Under the pieces are notes generated by a model, which was not told where the DNA came from, ran no database searches, and saw only the letters and a program-made list of their open reading frames with translations. From Rhodobiaceae bacterium (lineage in GTDB: Bacteria > Pseudomonadota > Alphaproteobacteria > Rhizobiales > Tepidamorphaceae): DNA of 64,000 bases. The stretch spans positions 62,001-126,000 of the forward strand of contig JACKJK010000007.1 in NCBI GenBank assembly GCA_020637985.1, written 5' to 3'. Below, one piece after another: positions 56,185 to 64,000 of the stretch (position 1 is the first letter of the stretch; the number at the start of each line of letters is the position of its first letter). The position numbers and the translations under genes were made by a program.

Positions 56185-56335
56185 GCGCGCGTATCCGAAT
56201 CGCATTTGATGGAGCCCGATTCCGCTGCAGGGCGGGTTGGGCGTTTTCGTTTGCGCGAGGCGGCAGGTTCAGGCCGCGGGACGCAGGGCTGCATCCGCCG
56301 GGAATTTCCGGCAAACCCAGGACAACAGGACACCC

Positions 56336-56974
56336 ATGAAAGATCTGGCCTCATACTATACGAACACGCTCGTGCCGATGGTTGTCGAACAGACATCGCG
56401 CGGGGAACGCGCCTTCGACATCTATTCGCGCCTGCTCAAGGAGCGGATCGTGTTCATCACAGGGCCGGTCGAGGACCACATGTCCTCGCTGTTCGTGGCG
56501 CAGCTGCTGTTCCTGGAGTCGGAGAACCCGAAGAAGGAGATTTCCGTCTACATCAACTCGCCTGGCGGCGTCGTCACCTCGGGGCTTGCGATGTACGACA
56601 CCATGCAGTTCATCCGCCCGCCGGTCGCCACGCTGTGCATCGGCCAGGCGGCGTCGATGGGTTCGCTGCTGCTGACGGCGGGCACCGAAGGGATGCGCGC
56701 GGCGCTGCCGAACGCGCGCGTCATGCTGCACCAGCCCTCGGGCGGCTTCCAGGGCCAGGCGTCGGACATCGAGCGCCATGCCCAGGACATCATCAAGATC
56801 AAGCGCCGGCTCAACGAGATCTACGTCAAGCACACCGGCAAGGACTACGAAACGATCGAGACGACGCTCGACCGCGACCATTTCATGACGGCGCAGGAGG
56901 CGAAGGATTTCGGCCTCATCGACAGCGTCGTCGAACAGCGCCCGGCCGATGCCGGAGACGAGAAGAAGGGCTGA
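56336..56974 (+). CDS. clpP: ATP-dependent Clp protease proteolytic subunit
   Basis: Serine peptidase forming the ClpP barrel. 212 aa from the ATG giving MKDLASYYTNTLVPMVVEQTSRGERAFDIYSRLLKERI. The catalytic serine is in CIGQAASMGSLLL, the histidine in ARVMLHQPSGG and the aspartate near TLDRDHFM. A frame opening 99 bp upstream has no similarity. Works with ClpX encoded next. Confidence 0.97.
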   Translation: MKDLASYYTNTLVPMVVEQTSRGERAFDIYSRLLKERIVFITGPVEDHMSSLFVAQLLFLESENPKKEISVYINSPGGVVTSGLAMYDTMQFIRPPVATLCIGQAASMGSLLLTAGTEGMRAALPNARVMLHQPSGGFQGQASDIERHAQDIIKIKRRLNEIYVKHTGKDYETIETTLDRDHFMTAQEAKDFGLIDSVVEQRPADAGDEKKG

Positions 56975-57166
56975 TCCGGTCTCGTTGAGGCCACAGCCAG
57001 CCATGGCGGGAAGGGGCAAGAGCGTTAATCGTATCTTGATCTTCGCGCCCCTAGCATGATTGCATTCCCGCATGCGGGTCGTGCACTATTTGTTTCATAC
57101 GCATGACACGGGCGGAAGCCGGGGCATCAGGCACCTGTCCGGCCCGCGCCGATCGGAGAGACCGAG

Positions 57167-58432
<1,266 letters not shown>

Positions 58433-58898
58433 GCGAACCGCGTGCGTCCAGCCGTGCTGTGCGCAGGCGGTTGATGCGCCGGCCTTGACGAAGCGCCCTC
58501 GCGTTTCCACTTACCCACGTGAGTTCCGGTGCGTGTTCATGGGACGGTCCGAAGGGCCGCTGTCATGACACGTGACCGGGCGCGGCGGTACGCCGGATGA
58601 TGCGCCATCGTGTCGCCGCAGTTCACCATCCAAATCGGAACAAGGTCCGTTGCCCGGCCCGTGTCCCGGTTTCAACAGGTTCTGGAAAAGTTCGCCGGGC
58701 TTGTTGCGCTCAGGTAGGCGTGCCGCGGAGCGGAGCCTAGACTTGAGGCAACACAGTCGCGTCGAATCGCGGGATTTGCGGGCGAGGCCACTCGCCGGCC
58801 CTTCCCGGAACCCGCTTTGATCGAGAACAGGGCGTCTGAAGCAGATCGCGCGTAGAATGCGGCGCTGCGAGACGGCCCAACGAAAGGAACGATGCCCC
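58433..58898. other. Intergenic region between clpX and lon
   Basis: 466 bp with no convincing gene. I looked for a heat-shock promoter for lon: a TAGAAT hexamer lies at 58853-58858, but no -35 partner at normal spacing stands out. Confidence 0.6.
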
Positions 58899-61343
58899 AT
58901 GTCGGACGACATCCAGACAAGCGGTGCGGCCATGCCTCCCGAGAACGCCTTTCCGGTGCTCCCGCTGCGCGACATCGTCGTCTTCCCGCACATGATCGTG
59001 CCGCTCTTCGTCGGCCGCGAGAAGTCTATCCGGGCGCTGGAAACGGTGATGCGGTCGGAAAAGCCGATCCTGCTCGCGACCCAGAAGAACGCCAGCGACG
59101 ACGATCCGTCGCCTGACGCGATCTACGAGGTTGGCACGCTGGCCTCGGTGCTGCAGTTGCTGAAGCTGCCGGACGGCACCGTCAAGGTGCTGGTCGAGGG
59201 CAAGTCGCGCGCGCGTATTTCCCGCTACACCGAACAGGAAGCCTATTTCGAGGCGGAGGCCGAGACGCTGGACGAGCAGCCCGGCAAGCAGGTCGAGGTG
59301 GAGGCGCTGGCGCGCTCGGTGGTCGCCGAGTTCGACAACTACGTCAAGCTCAACAAGAAGGTGTCGCCGGAAGTCCTCGGCGCGGTGTCGCAGATCGAGG
59401 ATCACGCCAAGCTCGCAGACACAGTCGCCTCGCATCTTGCCGTCAAGCTGCAGGACAAGCAGGCCATCCTCGAGATGACCAGCGTGCCGGAGCGGCTGGA
59501 ACACGTGCTTGCTCTGATGGAGGGCGAGATTTCGGTGCTCAACGTCGAGAAGCGCATCCGTACCCGCGTCAAGCGGCAGATGGAGAAGACGCAGCGCGAG
59601 TACTACCTCAACGAGCAGATGAAGGCGATCCAGAAGGAACTCGGCGACGACGAGGGCCGCGACGAGTTGTCGGAACTGGAAGAGCGCATCGAAAAGACGA
59701 AGCTCTCCAAGGAAGCGCGCGACAAGGCGCGCGCGGAGATGAAGAAGCTTCGCCAGATGAGCCCGATGTCGGCGGAAGCGACCGTGGTGCGCAACTACCT
59801 CGACTGGATGCTGTCGATCCCGTGGGGCAAGAAGTCGCGCGTCAAGAAGGACCTCGGCCTCGCCCAGGAGGTGCTCGATTCCGATCACTACGGGCTGGAG
59901 AAGGTCAAGGAGCGCATCGTCGAATACCTCGCGGTGCAGCAGCGCATGAACAAGCTGCGCGGGCCGATCCTGTGCCTGGTCGGGCCTCCCGGCGTCGGCA
60001 AGACGTCGCTCGGCAAGTCGATCGCCAAGGCGACGGGGCGCGAGTTCGTGCGCGTGTCTCTCGGCGGGGTGCGTGACGAGGCGGAAATCCGTGGCCACCG
60101 GCGCACCTATATCGGCTCGATGCCCGGCAAGATCATCCAGTCGATGAAGAAGGCCAAGACGGCCAACCCGCTGTTCCTGCTCGACGAGATCGACAAGCTC
60201 GGGCAGGACTTCCGCGGCGATCCGTCGTCTGCGCTCCTCGAAGTGCTCGATCCAGAGCAGAACTCCACCTTCATGGACCACTACCTGGAGGTCGAGTACG
60301 ACCTGTCGAACGTGATGTTCGTGACGACCGCGAACACGCTGAACATCCCGCCGGCACTGCTCGACCGCATGGAGACGATCCGCATCGCCGGCTACACGGA
60401 AGACGAGAAGGTCGAGATCGCGCGTCGGCACCTGCTGCCACAGTCGATCAAGGAGCACGGGCTGCACTCCAAGGAGTTCGCCATTACCGAGGATGCGCTG
60501 CTGACGGTCATTCGGCGCTACACTCGCGAGGCCGGCGTGCGCAACCTGAAGCGCGAACTCTCGACGCTGGCGCGCAAGTCGGTGAAGGAGATCCTGACCG
60601 ACAAGAAGAAGTCGGTGAAGGTGACCGACAAGAAGCTCGAGGACTTCCTCGGCGTGCCGCGGTTCCGCTATGGCGAGGCGGAGCGCGAGGATCTCGTCGG
60701 CGTTGTCACCGGGCTTGCCTGGACGGAGGTGGGCGGCGAACTGCTGACCATCGAAGGTGTCATGATGCCCGGAAAGGGCAAGATGACGGTGACCGGCAAC
60801 CTGCGCGACGTGATGAAGGAGTCGATCTCGGCTGCCGCGTCCTACGTGCGCAGCCGCTCCATCGACTTCGGCATCGAGCCGCCGCTGTTCGACAAGCGTG
60901 ACATCCACGTCCACGTGCCCGAGGGCGCGACGCCCAAGGACGGCCCCTCGGCGGGCATCGCGATGGTCACCGCGATCGTCTCGGTGATGACCGGCATCCC
61001 GGTGCGCAGGGATGTCGCGATGACCGGCGAGATCACGTTGCGTGGCCGCGTGCTGCCGATCGGCGGACTGAAGGAGAAGCTGCTGGCGGCGCTGCGCGGC
61101 GGGCTGAAGCGGGTGCTGATCCCCGAGGACAACGCCAAGGACCTGGCTGAGATCCCGGAGAACGTGAAGAACGGTCTGGAGATCATTCCCGTCGGGCGCA
61201 TGGAGCAGGTGCTGGAGGCGGCGCTGGTGCGCATGCCCGAGTCGATTTCCTGGGATGAGAGTGCCCAGGCGAAGTCCGCGGAATCCGCCGAAAAAGGTGC
61301 TGCGGCGGGCGACGAGGACGGGGCTGCTTCGCTCGCCCACTGA
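58899..61343 (+). CDS. lon: ATP-dependent protease Lon
   Basis: Cytoplasmic AAA+ protease, 814 aa. N-terminal substrate domain begins FPVLPLRDIVVFPHMIVPLFVGREKSIRA, with a coiled-coil region around MEKTQREYYLNEQMKAIQKELGDDE. Walker A GPPGVGKTSL, Walker B LFLLDEIDKLG, and the Ser-Lys dyad of the protease domain in PKDGPSAGIAM and GGLKEKLLAA. I use the ATG giving MSDDIQTSG. Ends with an Ala/Glu-rich tail and a strong terminator. Confidence 0.97.
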   Translation: MSDDIQTSGAAMPPENAFPVLPLRDIVVFPHMIVPLFVGREKSIRALETVMRSEKPILLATQKNASDDDPSPDAIYEVGTLASVLQLLKLPDGTVKVLVEGKSRARISRYTEQEAYFEAEAETLDEQPGKQVEVEALARSVVAEFDNYVKLNKKVSPEVLGAVSQIEDHAKLADTVASHLAVKLQDKQAILEMTSVPERLEHVLALMEGEISVLNVEKRIRTRVKRQMEKTQREYYLNEQMKAIQKELGDDEGRDELSELEERIEKTKLSKEARDKARAEMKKLRQMSPMSAEATVVRNYLDWMLSIPWGKKSRVKKDLGLAQEVLDSDHYGLEKVKERIVEYLAVQQRMNKLRGPILCLVGPPGVGKTSLGKSIAKATGREFVRVSLGGVRDEAEIRGHRRTYIGSMPGKIIQSMKKAKTANPLFLLDEIDKLGQDFRGDPSSALLEVLDPEQNSTFMDHYLEVEYDLSNVMFVTTANTLNIPPALLDRMETIRIAGYTEDEKVEIARRHLLPQSIKEHGLHSKEFAITEDALLTVIRRYTREAGVRNLKRELSTLARKSVKEILTDKKKSVKVTDKKLEDFLGVPRFRYGEAEREDLVGVVTGLAWTEVGGELLTIEGVMMPGKGKMTVTGNLRDVMKESISAAASYVRSRSIDFGIEPPLFDKRDIHVHVPEGATPKDGPSAGIAMVTAIVSVMTGIPVRRDVAMTGEITLRGRVLPIGGLKEKLLAALRGGLKRVLIPEDNAKDLAEIPENVKNGLEIIPVGRMEQVLEAALVRMPESISWDESAQAKSAESAEKGAAAGDEDGAASLAH

Positions 61344-61368
61344 GTCGGTACTGACGCTACGTTATGCG

Positions 61369-61401
61369 ACCCGCGGACCTCGGTCCGCGGGTTTTCTCTT
61401 T
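61369..61401 (+). terminator. Intrinsic terminator of lon
   Basis: A 10-bp perfect stem (ACCCGCGGAC/GTCCGCGGGT) with a CTCG loop is followed by TTTCTCTTT, 25 bp after the lon stop. Confidence 0.9.
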
Positions 61402-61432
61402 AAATCAATGAGTTATTCGGTTTGCGGGAGCC

Positions 61433-61448
61433 TTAACCATTCGTTAAC
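61433..61448 (+). promoter_or_regulatory. Consensus CtrA binding site upstream of the HU gene
   Basis: TTAACCATTCGTTAAC fits the CtrA box TTAA-N7-TTAAC exactly. The half-site TTAACCAT occurs twice in direct repeat with an 11-bp period (61433 and 61444). It lies ~110 bp ahead of the HU start codon in an AT-richer spacer. Confidence 0.6.
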
Positions 61449-61557
61449 CATTTCAGGGACGTAATCGGCGCCGGCACCGAAAACCGTTGGAAACCATGGC
61501 TTTTCGCGCCTTTCGGGCCGGCAGTGGGCCGGTCTGCGCTGAACAAGGAACAACGCT

Positions 61558-61836
61558 ATGAACAAGCAGGAACTGATTTCCAAGGTCGCCGAGACGTCCG
61601 GCATGAAGAAGAACGAAGCCGCGAATGCCGTGGAAGCGATGATCGAGGCCATTGCGGCGTCGCTGAAGTCGGGCGACGATGTGAAGATCGCGGGCTTCGG
61701 TTCGTTCCAGGTCGCCGAGCGCGCCGCATCCGTGGGCCGCAACCCGCGCACCGGACAGCCGGTCAGCATTCCTGCCGCGAAGACGCCGAAGTTCAAGGCC
61801 GGCAAGGCGCTCAAGGACATGGTCAACGCCGCCTGA
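61558..61836 (+). CDS. hupB: DNA-binding protein HU
   Basis: 92 aa nucleoid protein. Starts MNKQELISKVAETSGMKKNEAANAVEAMIEAIAASL and has the DNA-binding arm VGRNPRTGQPVSIPAAKTPKFKAGKALKDMVN, with HU-type residues rather than IHF-type. Downstream of lon in the same direction, as in many proteobacteria, but a terminator separates them, so it has its own promoter, probably near the CtrA-like box. Confidence 0.96.
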   Translation: MNKQELISKVAETSGMKKNEAANAVEAMIEAIAASLKSGDDVKIAGFGSFQVAERAASVGRNPRTGQPVSIPAAKTPKFKAGKALKDMVNAA

Positions 61837-61867
61837 CGCAGGCGACAGATTTCGTGGATCACGGGGG

Positions 61868-61903
61868 CCCGCGCGGCAGACGCCGCGCGGGTCTCTTCTT
61901 TTT
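61868..61903 (+). terminator. Intrinsic terminator of the HU gene
   Basis: A 10-bp stem CCCGCGCGGC/GCCGCGCGGG with an AGAC loop is followed by TCTCTTCTTTTT. Confidence 0.92.
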
Positions 61904-61963
61904 ACGGTGCGGGCAATCGGGCGCTTGCAGGGCAGGTGCCCAAGAGGCTAGTGAAAGCGCATC

Positions 61964-62039
61964 GGGCGGTTAGCTCAGTTGGTAGAGCGCCACGTTTACA
62001 CCGTGGATGTCGGGAGTTCGAGCCTCTCACCGCCCACCA
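61964..62039 (+). tRNA. tRNA-Val (anticodon TAC)
   Basis: Acceptor stem GGGCGGT/ACCGCCC, D-arm TTAGCTCAGTTGGTAGAGC, anticodon loop TTTACAC, T-loop GTTCGAGCC and an encoded CCA. It is followed after about 100 bp by a tyrosine recombinase, so its 3' part is a probable attachment site. Confidence 0.96.
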
Positions 62040-62143
62040 CCATTTCCGCTGTAGCATCAGCTACTTACTGAATTCTCTAGCGTTTTTCAAGGCCCATTGC
62101 TACAAAATGGGGCTACAGAATGCGCAGGGGAATTCGTTGGCGG
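62040..62143. other. Spacer between tRNA-Val and integrase, possible attachment-site arm
   Basis: Lower in GC than the DNA before it. CTGTAGC (62049-62055) and GCTACAG (62112-62118) form a perfect inverted pair, and GCTAC occurs three times on the plus strand (62060, 62099, 62112). Such short repeats beside a tRNA-inserted integrase may be recombinase arm sites or the int operator. The second attachment copy of the tRNA end is not in the window. Confidence 0.4.
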
Positions 62144-63844
62144 ATGCCATATCTGTATCGGCACAAATCTGGAATCTGGTGGTATCGCAGGGGGACTCCC
62201 GGCGACATCAAGGCCAAGAAGCAAGAGTTGGCCGATCTGGGTATCGGCGTCACACGGGAATTTATTAGGTCCCTAGAGACCCGCGATGAACTGCTTGCTA
62301 AAGAGAAATCGTTGATGCTCAACGATGAGATTGAGGCGACTTGGCGAAGTTGGCGGGATGCACTTCGTGATGGGCCTCAGGCTTTGACCCATCGGGAAAT
62401 CACGGCGCTTGCCGGTGCAGCCGCTTCCGCAATCCTATCCCGATATGAGGATGAGCCGAATCTCGCACCAAGGCCGCCTCAGGATTGGCTGAACTTCGCT
62501 TACTCGATGCTGCCACTTATAGCTCCACCTACGTTGGTTTATATGGGCGATCCGCTTGAAGGCTTCGCGGAAGAGATCAATGCGGTGCCGACTGGGGAAC
62601 TGGCGCAGTTCATTCGGAACGAAAAGCCAAGAGCCGCGCCGTGGCGAAAGGCTTGGCTAGAGGCTCTTGAGCGAGTGATGCATGCTCACTACCTCAGTCT
62701 AGGAACGCGAGAGGCCGATGCACTTCTTTCCGCCCGTATGCTTGTTGTCTCTACCGATGCCAGAGGACGTCTACAGGATGCAGCAGCGCGTTTCGTGGCG
62801 GAGGCTTACAATACCCTAGGAGATCGCCTCGAAGGCCGCTATGGCCGCCCTGAGTGGCAGCAAGAGCTGCCTCAGGTGGACACCAAATCGAAACGTGATG
62901 CGGGACAGGATGCACTTTGGACATTTTCCGGCATCATCGACGATCTAGAGGCTAGGGTTGAGAAGGGAGCGGCAAAGCGTCGCTCGCCCAGTACCTTCAA
63001 AAAGTACCGGCGCATTTGCAGAGAGTTTCGGCAATGGCGCAATAGCGACAATGCTGCGACCGTGACTCCCAATGAGGTCAGCGCGTGGGTCTTATATCTG
63101 GCCGAACAGTCCATTAAGAAGACCACGTTAGTGGACAAGGTCGAGGCCATTAGGTCGGTCATCGAGTGGGGAAGGAAGGCTAGCCATCGGACCCTGTTTC
63201 CAGATGGCAATCCGGTAGACCATGTTGAGCTGCCAGAGAGGGAAGTGCGGGATAGCGCCAAGCGCACCTATACGCTGGAGCAGGCGCAAAGGGTTCTCCT
63301 TGCAGCCCGTCAGCAGAACCTGTCATACAGGCGCTGGATGCCGTGGGTTATGGCCTACTCTGGAATGCGGGTAGGTGAGGTGGTCCAACTTGAGGCGGAG
63401 GACCTAGTGGAGTTCCGGGGGCACTGGTTCCTGACTGTTCGGGATGACGGAGCAGCAAGGACAACTAAGACCTCAAAGGCACGGATCGTTCCGCTCCACC
63501 CCGATCTTGTACGTGAGGGCTTTGTGGATTTCGTTCTGAGTGTTGGGGCAGGCCGCATATTCGATGGCACTAGGCACCAGCAGAACCTTGGCGAGTGGAT
63601 TAGAGGGCAGGTGCTGACAGGGGAAAAGAGCACTCCGGCACCGAACCACGGCTTTCGGCATCTGCTTGATGATTTGCGTCTCGGCGTTATGGGTGACGAT
63701 GCCTACGCAATCATTTCAGGACGGGCACTGAAGACTAGTTCGGCGCTATACGGCAAGAGCCGTGAGATGTGGGTTAGACTCGCTGAGGAAATGAATAGGC
63801 TACCATCTCTGATCGACGAGTTGGCACTGACACGGTCGGGGTAA
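62144..63844 (+). CDS. Tyrosine recombinase/integrase of a tRNA-Val-inserted element
   Basis: 566 aa from ATG MPYLYRHKSGIWWYRRGTPGDIK (an ATG 24 bp upstream is in frame). The N terminus resembles the small DUF6538-type module of many integrases; a SAM-like arm domain follows (around KRRSPSTFKKYRRICREFRQWRNS). The catalytic domain has Arg409 in YSGMRVGEVVQL, a lysine in KTSKARIVPL, His502 and Arg505 in NHGFRH, and Tyr536 in SALYGKS. The position usually His or Trp, nine residues before the tyrosine, is Arg527. Base composition and codons (many CTA, AGG, GAG/GAA mixed, AT-richer third positions) differ from the upstream genes, a sign of transfer. It likely marks the left end of an integrated element that extends past the window. 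Confidence 0.92.
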   Translation: MPYLYRHKSGIWWYRRGTPGDIKAKKQELADLGIGVTREFIRSLETRDELLAKEKSLMLNDEIEATWRSWRDALRDGPQALTHREITALAGAAASAILSRYEDEPNLAPRPPQDWLNFAYSMLPLIAPPTLVYMGDPLEGFAEEINAVPTGELAQFIRNEKPRAAPWRKAWLEALERVMHAHYLSLGTREADALLSARMLVVSTDARGRLQDAAARFVAEAYNTLGDRLEGRYGRPEWQQELPQVDTKSKRDAGQDALWTFSGIIDDLEARVEKGAAKRRSPSTFKKYRRICREFRQWRNSDNAATVTPNEVSAWVLYLAEQSIKKTTLVDKVEAIRSVIEWGRKASHRTLFPDGNPVDHVELPEREVRDSAKRTYTLEQAQRVLLAARQQNLSYRRWMPWVMAYSGMRVGEVVQLEAEDLVEFRGHWFLTVRDDGAARTTKTSKARIVPLHPDLVREGFVDFVLSVGAGRIFDGTRHQQNLGEWIRGQVLTGEKSTPAPNHGFRHLLDDLRLGVMGDDAYAIISGRALKTSSALYGKSREMWVRLAEEMNRLPSLIDELALTRSG

Positions 63845-64000
63845 GGCGTCTTCTGTGCGGAAGGTGGGGGTGCCTTGAAAAGCGCGAAGCAGTTGAAGAG
63901 CGACATGATATACGCCGGGGCATTGAGGGCTTAAGGGAAGGCTTGCAGGAGCGGTTGCGCGAGTAGGGCGGCCATAACAATGGCTAGCGGCTATTCGCAA

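Noticed and set aside
58572..58820. 82-codon frame in the clpX-lon gap
   Set aside because: Ser/Pro/Arg-rich with no ribosome site and no similarity I can recognise.
58737..61340. 867-codon open frame opposite lon
   Set aside because: Antisense of Lon with Arg/Leu/His bias and no recognisable domain.
63845..64000. Small minus-strand frames at the right edge
   Set aside because: They overlap the integrase end or run off the window, with no similarity and no ribosome site.

Overview
This 64 kb window looks like core chromosome from a GC-rich alphaproteobacterium, most likely of the order Hyphomicrobiales (Rhizobiales). The evidence is the gene content and order: an LdtR-type MarR regulator with an L,D-transpeptidase, glyA-nrdR-ribD-ribE-ribH-nusB-thiL, bamE (divergent)-cytochrome bc1 chaperone-DUF177-plsX-fabH-ihfA-merR, a suf operon led by a second cysteine desulfurase behind an Irr-like box, a HemB without the zinc cysteines, and CtrA-like sites. 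The genus cannot be fixed from sequence reading alone. Almost all of the window is housekeeping. Only the last ~2 kb looks like accessory DNA.

Layout. 0-4.3 kb (minus strand): an SLC13-type permease, threonine ammonia-lyase and porphobilinogen synthase. 4.5-8.1 kb: a valine-degradation operon (isobutyryl-CoA dehydrogenase-like enzyme, 3-hydroxyisobutyryl-CoA hydrolase, a small membrane protein, 3-hydroxyisobutyrate dehydrogenase). 8.2-10.6 kb: ldtR, ldtP (its start region is built of four 14-bp tandem repeats) and a small conserved-type ORF. 10.8-17.8 kb: glyA, nrdR, riboflavin genes, nusB, thiL and an MFS transporter. 18.0-20.2 kb: a membrane H+-pyrophosphatase. 20.3-26 kb: bamE (minus strand), then the phospholipid/fatty-acid start genes plsX and fabH, ihfA and a MerR-like regulator, followed by a minus-strand tRNA-Pro. 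26.2-33.8 kb: a one-cysteine peroxiredoxin, a giant AsmA/YhdP-like protein, tyrS, anmK and a hydrolase. 33.9-41.3 kb: the iron-sulfur assembly operon (cysteine desulfurase, sufB, a tiny membrane ORF, sufC, sufD, sufS, sufT, sufA). 41.4-47.2 kb: a diguanylate cyclase, an RhlE-like helicase, a hydrolase and parE. 47.9-52.7 kb: glycerate 2-kinase and pyruvate kinase, converging on glnA-glnB, which has a sigma-54 promoter. 52.9-61.8 kb: nnr, tRNA-Leu, then a proteostasis block (trigger factor, clpP, clpX, lon) and an HU gene. 61.96-63.84 kb: tRNA-Val followed at once by a tyrosine recombinase of different base composition, the likely left edge of an integrated element that continues past the window.

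How the parts work together. The suf operon combines a sulfur source (two cysteine desulfurases), scaffold (SufBCD), carrier (SufA) and maturation factor (SufT), and appears iron-regulated through an Irr-type operator. GlnB and GlnA form the nitrogen-status pair. Trigger factor, ClpXP and Lon form a folding and degradation block, with a heat-shock-like promoter ahead of clpP. I did not find a clear new defence or biosynthetic system. The most useful leads are regulatory sites, the repeat at the ldtP start, the suf-embedded micro-ORF, the His/Asp tail of trigger factor and the recombinase at tRNA-Val.
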